A stretch of 64,000 nt of DNA from Fructobacillus americanaquae (GCF_024029775.1 NZ_CP097122.1:731001-795000); one strand, 5' to 3'; shown: positions 54,536 to 63,960, numbered from the stretch's first letter. Program-made: numbers and translations. Notes: generated by a model not told the origin, from the sequence alone.

Positions 54536-54954
54536 CACGCTAAAGTCTTTTAAATCATCATTATGAAAGCAAAACTAAGCGAAAAGCTATCAATATTTTA
54601 GTTTTTTATAGCTTAGAAAGGAGACATGAGCAACTGAATTTAAAAGAATTCAATTGCTCTTATTGGATATTTCATGTTATCGAGGTTTCTTAGCACTAGT
54701 ACCAATGAAACCTCTTTGTCATTCCAATTAAAAAGAAACTATACCAATCATGTAAAAATAAACGACGGTTTCTAACTTCACCAAAGATAATTTTTTCGAT
54801 TCAAAAGGCTGTTGATCATTGTTTTAACAGCTTTTTTATTAGAAATTAATCTTGCTGATTTTTTTAATCAACTATCAAGAACTTGCATAATATTAGAATT
54901 TGTTTTAAGTTAGACCAGTAAAGGAATAAATTTGTTTTTAGAAAGGAATTTTTT
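54536..54954. other. Intergenic region with three successive hairpins
   Basis: Three stems occur in a row. GAGCAACTGAATT / AATTCAATTGCTC is at about 54629-54660. GAGGTTTC / GAAACCTC, followed by TTT, is at about 54680-54717. GCTGTT / AACAGC, followed by T6, is at about 54812-54838. The last two look like terminators reading to the right, though no intact gene precedes them. No copper operator of CopY type (TACANNTGTA) was seen before the copper ATPase. Confidence 0.5.
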
Positions 54955-57246
54955 ATGGCAGACGACTTTGACAAGAACCGTCACATGAATCACAAAAACC
55001 ATGAAGAAAACATGAAAAAAGACATGGGCCAGACGCAGATGGGTCATCCAGGCCATGGCGGCCACAACAACATGGACAACATGGATATGGGGCACAACCA
55101 TGACGGACACGATAACCACATGCAAATGGGCCATGGCCATGGCGGCCACAACAACATGGACAATATGGATATGGGGCACAACCATGACGGACACGATAGC
55201 CACATGCAAATGGACCATGGCCACATGAAGATGGATCACGGCCACATGGATCATGGCATGGGGAGCATGTCCGGAATGGATCACGACATGGCTGGAATGT
55301 CTGGAATGGGTGCCATGGACGGGATGCCAATGAATCATGGCAACATGAAACAACGATTCTGGTGGTCTTTCGCCCTCTTGATTCCGCTCCTCTTCGTTGC
55401 CCCCTTTATGGGCGTTGACCTACCAATCACGTTGACATTCCCTGGTTCCAACTGGGTGATGCTGCTTTTGGCGGTCGCCATGTATGCCGTTGGGACCCAA
55501 CCTTTCTTTTCAAGCGCGAAACTTGAGTTGAAGCAAAAGAAACCAGCGATGATGTCGCTGATTTCCATGGGACTTTTGGTGACCTTCTGGGTTTCCGTTT
55601 ATGCCTTTATTGCCAAAACTTTCTTTAAGGTCGCGGCCATGGACTACTTCCTAGAGTTCGGTACCTTAGTCGTTATCATGCTCTTGGGGCACCTAATTGA
55701 AATGCAAGCCACCATGAAGGCCGGCAATGCAACTTCCGAACTGGCAAAGCTCACACCAGCAACGGCCCACGTCAAAGACGGCGACTCATTCACTGATAAG
55801 CCCGTCAGTTCGCTCACGAAGGGTGCGGTTGTCCAAGTCTTGGCTGGTGAATCCTTTCCCGCCGATGGGACCGTCCTTTCAGGTTCATCTCAAGTGGATG
55901 AATCTCTGATGACTGGGGAATCAAAGCCGGTCCAAAAGACTGAAAAGTCCTCTGTCATTGGTGGAACGATTAACGGTGAAGGCACTCTGCTTGTCCAGGT
56001 TTCGGCCGTCGGCAATGACTCATTTATTGGTCACCTCAAAAAGACTTTGAACCAAACAGAAGCCAGCTCTACCAAAGCTGAATCATTAGCCAATCAGGTT
56101 GCCGGCTGGCTTTTCTGGGTTGGCTTGACAGCTGCCGTCTTGGCCCTGGTTATCTGGACCGCCATCAGTGGCCTGGCCACTGCCTTTAACATTGCCGTGA
56201 CAACGCTAATCATTGCTTGTCCACACGCTTTAGGCCTGGCCATTCCATTGGTGATTCAACGAACCAAGGCACTGGCAGCCAAAGACGGTATTTTGATTAA
56301 GAAGCACGGTGCAGTGCTGTCAGCTAAACATCTGGATTATGCATTAATGGATAAGACCGGTACTTTGACTAACGGTCATTTCCAAGTACAAAAATTAGTC
56401 ACTAACAAAATCAGCGACCATGACGCCCTAGCCATCATGGCCGCCCTTGAACAGCAATCTTCTCACCCACTAGCTAAGGCTATTGTCCAAAAAGCCAAGG
56501 ACGATGGTGTGACCGTCACAGACGGTCAAGACGTTCAAACCATTTCCGGGGCTGGGATTAGTGGAACCGTCAATGGTCAGCAATACTCACTGGTTTCAGC
56601 CCGTTACCTAACCGACCAACAGATTGACTTTAACCCATTAGATGCCGATGGTTCAATTTCCTACCTAACGGATGGCCACCAAGTTTTGGCTGCTGTCTCC
56701 CTTGGTGATAGCATTAAAGCCACTGCCAAAGACTTCGTTGCCCAACTTAAGGCTCACCAAATTACTCCAGTCCTTGTCACAGGTGATGCTCAAAAGACGG
56801 CTAATAAGGTTGCCCAAGAATTGGGCATCGACTTGGTTCAGGCAGAGGTTTCACCAGAGGACAAGATTAACCTGGTCAAGCAGTATCAACAAAAAGGTAA
56901 GACGATGATGATTGGTGATGGGATTAATGATTCTCCTGCCTTGGCCCAAGCCGATTTATCAGTAGCCATTGGTGCAGGAACCGATGTGGCCCAGGCGTCA
57001 GCCGACGCGGTGTTGATTTCGCAATCCTTGCCAAAGATTATCGACTTAATTAACTTAGCCCATAATGCTAACCGTAAAGAAATTGAGAACCTTTGGTGGG
57101 GGGCCGGCTATAATATCTTAGCCATTCCGACCGCCGCTGGCCTCTTTGCCTTTGCTGGCATCATGTTAAACCCATTAATTGGCGCTATCGTGATGTCGCT
57201 TTCAACGGTTGTTGTGGCAGTCAATGCGCTTCTCTTACACAAGTAA
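54955..57246 (+). CDS. copB: CopB-type copper-exporting P-type ATPase with His/Met-rich N-terminus
   Basis: The 763-residue P1B ATPase has the transmembrane metal motif CPH (C422-H424 in ACPHALGLAIPLV), which places it in the CopB subclass. The phosphorylated aspartate is D466 in DKTGTLTNG. MTGESKPV, SSHPLAKAI and GDGINDSPALAQADLSVAIG are also present. Instead of CxxC domains the first 125 residues are rich in His, Met, Asp and Gly, with a 28-residue unit repeated twice in tandem. These probably bind copper at the cytoplasmic side. AAGGA lies seven bases before the ATG. No chaperone or CopY gene is adjacent; an aquaporin gene follows. Confidence 0.93.
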   Translation: MADDFDKNRHMNHKNHEENMKKDMGQTQMGHPGHGGHNNMDNMDMGHNHDGHDNHMQMGHGHGGHNNMDNMDMGHNHDGHDSHMQMDHGHMKMDHGHMDHGMGSMSGMDHDMAGMSGMGAMDGMPMNHGNMKQRFWWSFALLIPLLFVAPFMGVDLPITLTFPGSNWVMLLLAVAMYAVGTQPFFSSAKLELKQKKPAMMSLISMGLLVTFWVSVYAFIAKTFFKVAAMDYFLEFGTLVVIMLLGHLIEMQATMKAGNATSELAKLTPATAHVKDGDSFTDKPVSSLTKGAVVQVLAGESFPADGTVLSGSSQVDESLMTGESKPVQKTEKSSVIGGTINGEGTLLVQVSAVGNDSFIGHLKKTLNQTEASSTKAESLANQVAGWLFWVGLTAAVLALVIWTAISGLATAFNIAVTTLIIACPHALGLAIPLVIQRTKALAAKDGILIKKHGAVLSAKHLDYALMDKTGTLTNGHFQVQKLVTNKISDHDALAIMAALEQQSSHPLAKAIVQKAKDDGVTVTDGQDVQTISGAGISGTVNGQQYSLVSARYLTDQQIDFNPLDADGSISYLTDGHQVLAAVSLGDSIKATAKDFVAQLKAHQITPVLVTGDAQKTANKVAQELGIDLVQAEVSPEDKINLVKQYQQKGKTMMIGDGINDSPALAQADLSVAIGAGTDVAQASADAVLISQSLPKIIDLINLAHNANRKEIENLWWGAGYNILAIPTAAGLFAFAGIMLNPLIGAIVMSLSTVVVAVNALLLHK
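55051..55218 (+). repeat. 84-bp tandem repeat inside copB
   Basis: Two 84-bp units (55051-55134 and 55135-55218) differ at three positions. Each encodes 28 residues of the type GHGGHNNMDNMDMGHNHDGH... An in-frame unit of this kind can be gained or lost without breaking the gene. Confidence 0.9.
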
Positions 57247-57333
57247 GCGAGCAAAAATTAGAATCTTTAAAGTTTCTTTTATGTCAAAGCTGTATAATTA
57301 GCAGTTGAGTACAAATAAAAGGAGCTTTTTTTT

Positions 57334-58071
57334 ATGCGCAAGTATTTTGCAGAATTCTTTGGGACGATGCTGTTGGTTATCTTCGCCACCACCGCCTTGA
57401 TTTACGTCACGACCTTCCAAACAGGTCAGCTCTTCGATGCTATGGCAATCTTTGGCCTATCCCTAGCAGCGTTGATGTTTATCTTCGGGCCGATGGCGAA
57501 CGGTGGCCACTTTAACCCCGCCGTTTCTCTAGGAGCAGCCATCAATCAAGACATCTCGTGGAAAACCTTTGGAGCCTACTTTTTGGCCCAGTTCCTTGGA
57601 GCCTTTGCTGGATTGACCCTTGCAGTTTATACATTAATCCCAATCATTAATGCACAACAAAGTGGCTCATCATCTTCATCAACGTCTTCTGTCAAAGCTA
57701 GCCAATTATTTTCCTTGTTAGAGCCATCCGCAGCAAGTGCCATTTCCGTTTGGCTAGCGGTGGCCATTGAATTATTCTTTACCTTCGTCTTAGTCTTTAT
57801 TACCCTAGTGGCATTGAAAAAGCACATCAAACAAAGTGCCGCTATCACTGGGATTAGCTTCACCCTGATTTCCTTTGTGACCTATCCACTGACAAATGGC
57901 TTGGTTAACCCAGCCCGTGTTCTTGCCCCCGCTCTTTACAAGGGCTTGGCATCCTCTGCCCATCTCTGGTACTTCTTAATTGCCGAGATTTTGGGCGGTC
58001 TCTTAGCTGGCCTAGTCGTTAAATATTTCATGAATGAAGATGATCCCGCTGTTAAATCAGTTGCCGAATAA
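57334..58071 (+). CDS. Aquaporin/aquaglyceroporin (MIP family)
   Basis: The 245-residue channel has six membrane helices and the two half-helix motifs GGHFNPAVSLG and LVNPARVLAPAL. The residue after NPAR is not the aspartate typical of glycerol facilitators, so a water/small-solute channel is more likely than a strict GlpF. An insertion of serine residues (GSSSSSTSSV) lies in the extracellular loop between the halves. GGAG lies eight bases before the ATG. It follows copB by about 90 bases with a possible promoter (TATAAT near 57291), and a perfect terminator follows. Confidence 0.9.
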   Translation: MRKYFAEFFGTMLLVIFATTALIYVTTFQTGQLFDAMAIFGLSLAALMFIFGPMANGGHFNPAVSLGAAINQDISWKTFGAYFLAQFLGAFAGLTLAVYTLIPIINAQQSGSSSSSTSSVKASQLFSLLEPSAASAISVWLAVAIELFFTFVLVFITLVALKKHIKQSAAITGISFTLISFVTYPLTNGLVNPARVLAPALYKGLASSAHLWYFLIAEILGGLLAGLVVKYFMNEDDPAVKSVAE

Positions 58072-58082
58072 TCCTTCGTATC

Positions 58083-58117
58083 AAAAAGGTCCTGACTTTC
58101 TAGTCAGGACCTTTTTA
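58083..58117. terminator. Bidirectional terminator between aquaporin and pseudouridine synthase genes
   Basis: AAAAAGGTCCTGACT and AGTCAGGACCTTTTT pair perfectly around four bases and serve both convergent genes. Confidence 0.92.
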
Positions 58118-59026
58118 ATTGCTATTTTTTGAAATTAACCCAGCACGTTCTTCCAATAAAACTTGCTCACCGGTAAAGGGCAACACCAGTAAAAGAGCCG
58201 TTGAATGCAGGGCTAGTCGCTTGTCAGCCTTGCCGTGATACAAGTCATCCCCATTAATGGGATGACCATTTCCGGCTAAATGGACCCGCAGCTGGTGCAT
58301 CCTACCCGTCTGTAATTCAAGGCGAACAAGGCTCTCATTGCGTTTTCTATCCTCACTTAAAACCTGATAATGGGTCGTTGCACTTTGACCTGTGGCATCC
58401 AACCAACGCAAGCGATCATCACTTGGATGCCGTCCAATCCTTTGTTCAAAGATGCCAACCTTCTGGTCAAAAAGACCCCTGACTCTGGCCAGATAGGTGC
58501 GCTGAATAATTTTTTCTTTTATTAAACGGTTTAAGATTGGGACCACAATTGGATTTTTAGCAATAATCACTAGGCCAGAAGTTGCTCGATCCAAGCGATG
58601 AACCATCAAAGCCTGAGCAGGTTGGTCAGCCGATTTTTGCGGATTTGTTTGAAAATAACCATTAACGTAATTTAGCAACGTATCCGTTTCTGTCGGCGAA
58701 TGCGGGTGCATTTTCATCCCAGCGGGTTTGTTTACCACCAAGAGGTCCTCATTTTGATAGACAATGGCAAATGTACCGTCAGTATTAGCCGGATAAGGGC
58801 CCTGCTGGTCCAAGAAGACCGCCTCTTGGAAGGCCAAGGTTAATTGATCGCCGGTCTTTAAAACATGGGCTGTCGAGACCTGTTGGCCATTAATCTGGAG
58901 GCCCCTTTCATGTCGCAAATTCCCCCGCAAATGCTTTGGCAGAAAAATTTGTTTCAAGTAATCTTTCACTGCCAAACCAGCAAAGCGATCCGTAATGGTA
59001 ATTTCTCGTTGATATTTTGCAAACAT
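58115..59026 (-). CDS. RluA/RluD-family pseudouridine synthase
   Basis: The 303-residue enzyme isomerises uridine to pseudouridine in RNA. It has an N-terminal S4-like segment (about residues 1-65), KPAGMKMHPHS, the catalytic aspartate D146 in HRLDRATSG, and the C-terminal LQTGRMHQLRVHLAGNGHPI. Family membership is firm, but the target nucleotide (23S rRNA helix 69 for RluD types, or others) is not. It begins 44 bases after ltaS, with a terminator between them. AGGG lies seven bases before the ATG. Confidence 0.9.
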   Translation of the reverse strand: MFAKYQREITITDRFAGLAVKDYLKQIFLPKHLRGNLRHERGLQINGQQVSTAHVLKTGDQLTLAFQEAVFLDQQGPYPANTDGTFAIVYQNEDLLVVNKPAGMKMHPHSPTETDTLLNYVNGYFQTNPQKSADQPAQALMVHRLDRATSGLVIIAKNPIVVPILNRLIKEKIIQRTYLARVRGLFDQKVGIFEQRIGRHPSDDRLRWLDATGQSATTHYQVLSEDRKRNESLVRLELQTGRMHQLRVHLAGNGHPINGDDLYHGKADKRLALHSTALLLVLPFTGEQVLLEERAGLISKNSN

Positions 59027-59043
59027 TTTCTTTTCCCTAGTAA

Positions 59044-59068
59044 AAAATCAGGGTTTCCCCTGATTTCA
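59044..59068 (-). terminator. ltaS terminator
   Basis: On the minus strand AATCAGGG-GAAA-CCCTGATT is followed by T4, directly after the ltaS stop and before the pseudouridine synthase gene. Confidence 0.85.
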
Positions 59069-59070
59069 TG

Positions 59071-61278
59071 TTAGTTGCCACTGCTGCTACTTGCACTACT
59101 TGGTGAAAAAGCAACTGACGCACCTGGATAGTCCGCTTGCAATGAATCTGGGCTATCATTAATTTCCGGTGCATTAGTGACATAGTCACCAACAGTACTC
59201 TGATCGCCATGCTGAGTGTATAAGGAGGTTGAACTTTGATTTTCGTTTGCCTTTTTGAAACGTGCCAATGTCTTCGACTTCGAATAATCATAAGCTGCTG
59301 CATCAACTGCCTTAAAGCCGTCTGGATGGTAGAAACGCAACAAATTCTTCTGGTTTAGCGTGTCAGACATAGCAAGCGTTTCATTTGCTTCCGTCTGATA
59401 CTTGTTAAACAATTTTTCCTGATCAGGCGTTGGATCAATGACCTTTTCGCCTGTCTTAGTATCCCAAATGGTACCAGAAATCGAAGCATACTCTGGCGTC
59501 ATCCAATCCTTATTACGCATCACAACCAATTGACTTCGTTTTGTCGACAAAAGGTCCTGACCAAACTGAATATAACGTTTACTTGAAATACCCAAAAGAT
59601 GTTCGATTGTTGGGGCTACATCAACTTCACCCCCATAGGTGTGGTTAATTCCACCATTTTTCAAACCTGGAATATGAATAATCAACGGTGTTCTTTGCAA
59701 GTTTTCGTTATCCAGGTCGGTCCATTTGCTTGGATCCTTGCCCAAAAGTGGGGCCAAATACTTATTATCCGTGTTATTGATACCGTAGTGGTCACCATAG
59801 AGCACAACCATCGTATTGTCGTACAAACCTGATTTCTTCAAATAATCGAAAAATTCTTTAATGGCCTGATCCAAATAATGGTTAGTAATAAAGTAATTAT
59901 CAATATACTTGGAACCAGAATTAGACGTTTGGAAATTAGGATCCTGGTCATCCTTATCAATTTCATATGGAATATGGTTGGAAACCGTAATGTACTTAGC
60001 ATAAAACGGCTGTTGCAACCGTTCAAGGTATGGGACTGAGTCTTTAAAGAGCAACTTATCCTTCAAACCCCATGCAGTTGAATTTTTACCACTCGTATCA
60101 AAGTATTCACCCGAAATCCAATTCTGATAACCCATGTTCTTGTAAACATTCGTTCGATTCCAAAACGATCCGGTATTACCATGGAAAACTGCTGATGAAT
60201 AGCCAGCCCGTTGGTTCAAAATGGCAGGCATAGCCTGGAAGGTCTGGTCATTGCCCAATTTAGCAAAGAGCGAACCTTGTGGCAGACCATAGGTCGACGT
60301 CTCCAATAGATTTTCAGCATCGGAGGTCTTTCCCTGGCCGACTTGGTGGAAGAAGTTATCAAAGGCAATCGTATCCTTGCTGTGATACAAAGAATTTAAG
60401 AACGGTGTTACCTCTTGCCCGTTAACCTTACGGTCAATTGAAAATTGTTGGAATGACTCCAGATGAATTACAATGACGTTCTTGCCCTTAGCCTTTCCAG
60501 CATAGGTTGGATTCATGCCAACATAGTGGTCTTGAACGTACTTTTTTACCTTTTGCAGTTCTGCTGGTTTCGCTGATTTTCGTACCTGACTGGTTTTAAA
60601 AGTATTATAAGCATCTAAGATCGTAAAGGGGCCAATCCCCAAATACTTAACCAGGTATTCCCGATCAAACTGACGGGTCAGCAGCTGGGGCCGATCAACA
60701 TCAGCCAACGCCAAGTTGGCCACGATAAGCAACCAGCCAACTGCTATCAAAGTTGATGTTTTCCCAGGCCGCACCTCTTTTCGATCACGGTTAATCTTTT
60801 TAAACAACAAAAGACCTATGAGGATCACAACGTCAATCCAAAACAAAAAGTCGTGGGCACTAAAACTAATTGCACCGGCGGCCTTACCACCTTGGTTAAC
60901 CGACGAGTAGTTCAAAATCACGTTAACACTCAGATAGTCAGTAAATTCACGATAATAAGTCACGCTAATATAAAGATAGGTGGTCAGCGCCGTATATAAA
61001 ACCATCATCCCACCGTAATAAAGATTACGATTTTTAAAGAATAACGGTAGTGCAAAAATTAGCATCGTAAATCCGATTGGATTAATCAGCATCAAAAAAA
61101 CTTGATATAATGACGACACGTGCATCCAGTTAAAATCCATGCCGTAAGCCAAAAAAGTTTTCAAGATGAATAACGAAACTAATAGTGTATAAAAACCTAA
61201 GCGAGTCTGAACTCTTGCTCGACCTGCTTGGTAAACCGCCTTTAAAAGATGCGGATTTTTTTGTACGTCATTTTTCAT
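59071..61278 (-). CDS. ltaS: Lipoteichoic acid synthase (LtaS family)
   Basis: The 735-residue protein polymerises glycerol phosphate from phosphatidylglycerol onto a glycolipid anchor outside the cell. Five N-terminal membrane helices (to about residue 200) precede an extracellular sulfatase-fold domain. Its motifs include VIVIHLESFQQF and the nucleophile T318 in GQGKTSDAEN. YGDHYGIN completes the metal site. The C-terminus is Ser/Ala/Pro-rich. There is no clear ribosome binding site; a TATAAT-like box lies nine bases before the ATG, so the leader may be almost absent. A signal-peptidase-like site between the domains was not pinned down. Confidence 0.9.
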   Translation of the reverse strand: MKNDVQKNPHLLKAVYQAGRARVQTRLGFYTLLVSLFILKTFLAYGMDFNWMHVSSLYQVFLMLINPIGFTMLIFALPLFFKNRNLYYGGMMVLYTALTTYLYISVTYYREFTDYLSVNVILNYSSVNQGGKAAGAISFSAHDFLFWIDVVILIGLLLFKKINRDRKEVRPGKTSTLIAVGWLLIVANLALADVDRPQLLTRQFDREYLVKYLGIGPFTILDAYNTFKTSQVRKSAKPAELQKVKKYVQDHYVGMNPTYAGKAKGKNVIVIHLESFQQFSIDRKVNGQEVTPFLNSLYHSKDTIAFDNFFHQVGQGKTSDAENLLETSTYGLPQGSLFAKLGNDQTFQAMPAILNQRAGYSSAVFHGNTGSFWNRTNVYKNMGYQNWISGEYFDTSGKNSTAWGLKDKLLFKDSVPYLERLQQPFYAKYITVSNHIPYEIDKDDQDPNFQTSNSGSKYIDNYFITNHYLDQAIKEFFDYLKKSGLYDNTMVVLYGDHYGINNTDNKYLAPLLGKDPSKWTDLDNENLQRTPLIIHIPGLKNGGINHTYGGEVDVAPTIEHLLGISSKRYIQFGQDLLSTKRSQLVVMRNKDWMTPEYASISGTIWDTKTGEKVIDPTPDQEKLFNKYQTEANETLAMSDTLNQKNLLRFYHPDGFKAVDAAAYDYSKSKTLARFKKANENQSSTSLYTQHGDQSTVGDYVTNAPEINDSPDSLQADYPGASVAFSPSSASSSSGN

Positions 61279-61437
61279 AATAAGGCCATTATACGCCTAT
61301 TTCTGGGGGCTTTCAGTTAAAAATCATTTCAAGCACGTATCTTTTTTTCTGTTTTTAAAACCTGGTCTTTTTCACTTGCTAATTTTAAATAAATACGTGA
61401 CAATAGAATCAATCGAACCACTAAAGAGGATATTTTT

Positions 61438-62211
61438 ATGCCAAAGTATAATGCTTATTTAATTGACCTTGATGGAACAATCTACCATGGCAAACAACCA
61501 ATTCCAGCCGCTAAAAGATTTATTGAGCGGTTGCAAACTGCCCAAATTCCTTACCTTTTTGTCACTAATAATTCAACAAAAACAGCCAAGGATGTCGCAG
61601 ATAACCTAACGATTAACCACGGTATCAAAACAACGGTTGATCAGGTCTATACCTCAGCTATGGCAACCGCTGACTATGTTAAGGGTTTAGCTAGCAGCGG
61701 GCAAAAGGTTTATCTAATTGGTGAAACTGGACTAAAAGATGCCCTCGAAAATGCCGGCATCGACCTGGTCCCCGCCACTGAAGCCAACGTTGTGGTAATG
61801 GGTCTCGACCGCAACTTTACCTACCAAAAGCTCAAAGAGGCAACTTTTGCGATTGCTCGCGGAGCAAAGTTTATTGCTACGAATGCCGATACAAACCTGC
61901 CAAGTGAAGAGGGCATGCTTCCTGGTGCCGGCTCACTTGTCGCTGCTCTCAAAACGGCAACCGGGGTCGAACCGACTATTATTGCTAAGCCAGAAGCTCC
62001 AATTATGGAAGGTGCTCTGGCTAAGCTTAATCATCCCGACCATCCCGTCATGGTTGGCGATAACTATAATACGGATATCCTTGCCGGTATCAAAAACGGG
62101 CTCGATACTCTTCTAGTCTACACCGGCGTTTCTAAGCCAGCCGATGTGGCCAAAGAAGTCAACCAACCATCTGATTTTGTCGCTAACTTTGATGAATGGT
62201 CTGTTGAATAA
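61438..62211 (+). CDS. NagD/YutF-type HAD phosphatase
   Basis: The 257-residue HAD-superfamily hydrolase has the nucleophile motif LIDLDGTIYHG (D10, D12), VTNNSTKTAKDVADNL in the C2 cap region, and C-terminal KPEAPIMEGAL with VGDNYNTDILAGIKNG. These match the NagD-like subfamily IIA (YutF in Bacillus), which acts on small phosphorylated metabolites. The true substrate is unknown. GAGG lies eight bases before the ATG. It is monocistronic and convergent with the DUF2075 gene. Confidence 0.9.
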   Translation: MPKYNAYLIDLDGTIYHGKQPIPAAKRFIERLQTAQIPYLFVTNNSTKTAKDVADNLTINHGIKTTVDQVYTSAMATADYVKGLASSGQKVYLIGETGLKDALENAGIDLVPATEANVVVMGLDRNFTYQKLKEATFAIARGAKFIATNADTNLPSEEGMLPGAGSLVAALKTATGVEPTIIAKPEAPIMEGALAKLNHPDHPVMVGDNYNTDILAGIKNGLDTLLVYTGVSKPADVAKEVNQPSDFVANFDEWSVE

Positions 62212-62246
62212 TTGAATCAAAATCCGGATAACCGGTTTTTCTCGTT

Positions 62247-62280
62247 GAAGCCAAGCCTATCATGGTTTGGCTTCTTTTAT
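62247..62280. terminator. Shared terminator of convergent genes
   Basis: GAAGCCAA and TTTGGCTTC pair around a 12-base loop and are followed by TTTTATTTT. It lies between the HAD gene and the end of the DUF2075 gene. Confidence 0.75.
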
Positions 62281-63491
62281 TTTGCTTTATTTTGTAAGGC
62301 CAGCAAACGTGCGTTAAGGGCTGGGTCAGCTGCCTTTAGATACAACCCTTTTTTACCACGCTTAGCTAAAATATTTAAAGCATTGTACATAAAATCAATT
62401 TTAGCCTGAGCAATGGCATCTGCATCTGTCAAATTGGGATTCTTTTTATAAATTTCTTTATGCGTAACCTTTGCTGGATTAACTACCATCCGGTCACTTT
62501 CTTCATCGTACTCAAATGCCGGGCTCAGCAAAACCCCAGCATAATTTAAATCAAAACCCTGGACAGTATAAATCGATCCCACCTGGTTAATTGATTCAGG
62601 TCGGTTTGGCCACGTTTTGACTTGCGCATCAAACTCGTCCCATGGTAAATCAAAACCGTCTAAAACAACGTGGTGGGCGCCATCAGACCGGCGTTGAAAC
62701 CCAGTTGTTGCCAGTACTCGGGCTAAGCCAACTTCTTGGTTGCGGGCCTTGATCGTTTTCAAGAGGACATCTGCTCGTTTAAAAATTCGCAGATCGTAAT
62801 TTCCTAGATCAGCTGGCAAAGGTGTGAGCTTGCCTGTAACAAAGTCATCAATCCACGAGGAAACAGGGGCGTTGACTTCCATTCGATATTGAAAATCCAT
62901 TGGAAAAATCCGATGATCATAGGGGGCTAAGACCTGATTTAACAGTTTTTGGTTCCAAAACATCTTACCCTGAATAACCTGCTGAAAGTCAAAAACAACC
63001 ACGACAACTTTCGCCAATTTAATAATTTCGGTTAACTGATTGTCTTGAAAAAAACGAATATAGGGCTCTCTCTTACTTAGTAGGAGGTGGCCCTCGTCGA
63101 TCAAAACAACATCATAGCGACTATCCGTCTTGTGTCCCCCATTAATGAGTGATGTAGGCCGAACATAATCTTTTTTATAAAGATTTTGATAACGCGCGCC
63201 CATTTCCTGGTAAACCTTTAAAAGTTCTGGATGATTAACGGTAAATACCGTTTTTAACCCTTTATAAGGGCTGTGTTCATCTTTTATCCCCGCTCCAATA
63301 TTCTTAAAAAGCTTTGTCAGTAAAACGCTTTTTCCCGTCCCTGCTGCGCCTTCAATCACCGCTACATGATGACCAGGTGCTTGTAAGCCTTGAACGAGAT
63401 AGTCTTGTAAAGTAGCAAGAATGTCGCTTTGACTCGTACTCAAGTGATCAATATCAAAAGACTTTAAGTTGTCATTTTCCTGTTTTTCCAT
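62277..63491 (-). CDS. DUF2075 P-loop NTPase/helicase-like protein, leaderless
   Basis: The 404-residue protein has Walker A EGAAGTGKSVLLTKLF and Walker B YDVVLIDEGHLLLS. Helicase-like motifs follow: VVVVFDFQQVI, and the late VGSIYTVQGFDLNYAGVLLSP, which resembles the UvrD/SF1 VYxxQG motif. DUF2075 proteins are uncharacterised NTPases often near nucleic acid functions. I choose ATG 63491 because a TTGTCT-N17-TATAAT promoter ends six bases upstream, so the mRNA would begin at the start codon. An in-frame TTG at 63506 lies upstream of the predicted transcript. It stands next to the tRNA cluster. Confidence 0.82.
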   Translation of the reverse strand: MEKQENDNLKSFDIDHLSTSQSDILATLQDYLVQGLQAPGHHVAVIEGAAGTGKSVLLTKLFKNIGAGIKDEHSPYKGLKTVFTVNHPELLKVYQEMGARYQNLYKKDYVRPTSLINGGHKTDSRYDVVLIDEGHLLLSKREPYIRFFQDNQLTEIIKLAKVVVVVFDFQQVIQGKMFWNQKLLNQVLAPYDHRIFPMDFQYRMEVNAPVSSWIDDFVTGKLTPLPADLGNYDLRIFKRADVLLKTIKARNQEVGLARVLATTGFQRRSDGAHHVVLDGFDLPWDEFDAQVKTWPNRPESINQVGSIYTVQGFDLNYAGVLLSPAFEYDEESDRMVVNPAKVTHKEIYKKNPNLTDADAIAQAKIDFMYNALNILAKRGKKGLYLKAADPALNARLLALQNKAK

Positions 63492-63497
63492 AAGCTG

Positions 63498-63526
63498 ATT
63501 ATACAATTTCTCAATAGGTCAGACAA
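63498..63526 (-). promoter_or_regulatory. Promoter of a leaderless transcript
   Basis: TTGTCT (63526-63521), 17 bp, TATAAT (63503-63498), then CAGCTT and the ATG. No Shine-Dalgarno sequence can fit in the transcript. Confidence 0.7.
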
Positions 63527-63606
63527 AACTGTTCTTGAGTAAAAACCTGTTTGAATAAAAATGATTTTAGAGCACAAAAAAAAGAAGACCGAAGTCTTCT
63601 TTGTCA

Positions 63607-63680
63607 TGGGCCATCCAGGACTCGAACCTGGGACCTCTGCGTTATCAACACAGCGCTCTAACCAACTGAGCTAATGGCCC
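63607..63680 (-). tRNA. tRNA-Ile (GAT)
   Basis: The 74-base cloverleaf has acceptor GGGCCAT/ATGGCCC, anticodon loop TTGATAA with GAT, and T-loop GGTTCGAGTCC. The discriminator is A. It is the last gene of the tRNA cluster on the minus strand. Confidence 0.95.
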
Positions 63681-63701
63681 ATCGTTTCGGCTCTTTGCCT
63701 A

Positions 63702-63772
<71 letters not shown>

Positions 63773-63793
63773 ATCTTTTCTGGGTTCCCCCAA

Positions 63794-63866
63794 TGGCGCT
63801 GGACGGAATCGAACCGCCGACACATGCAGCTTCAATGCATTGCTCTACCAACTGAGCTACAGAGCC
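63794..63866 (-). tRNA. tRNA-Phe (GAA)
   Basis: The 73-base cloverleaf has anticodon stem ATGCA/TGCAT around loop TTGAAGC with GAA, and T-loop GGTTCGATTCC. The acceptor arms GGCTCTG and CAGCGCC pair except for one T-C mismatch at the fourth pair. The discriminator is A. Confidence 0.93.
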
Positions 63867-63886
63867 AACTTTTCTTTTTCAGAAAA

Positions 63887-63960
63887 CGGTCACAACGGGA
63901 TTCGAACCCGTGATCTCCTGCGTGACAGGCAGGCGTCCTAACCAACTAGACCATGCGACC
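63887..63960 (-). tRNA. tRNA-Asp (GTC)
   Basis: The 74-base cloverleaf has acceptor GGTCGCA/TGTGACC, anticodon loop CTGTCAC with GTC, T-loop GGTTCGAATCC and discriminator G, as expected for Asp. Confidence 0.95.

Noticed and set aside
54910..55353. Antisense His/Val-rich frames over the copB start
   Set aside because: These are shadows of the His/Met-rich tandem repeat on the opposite strand.
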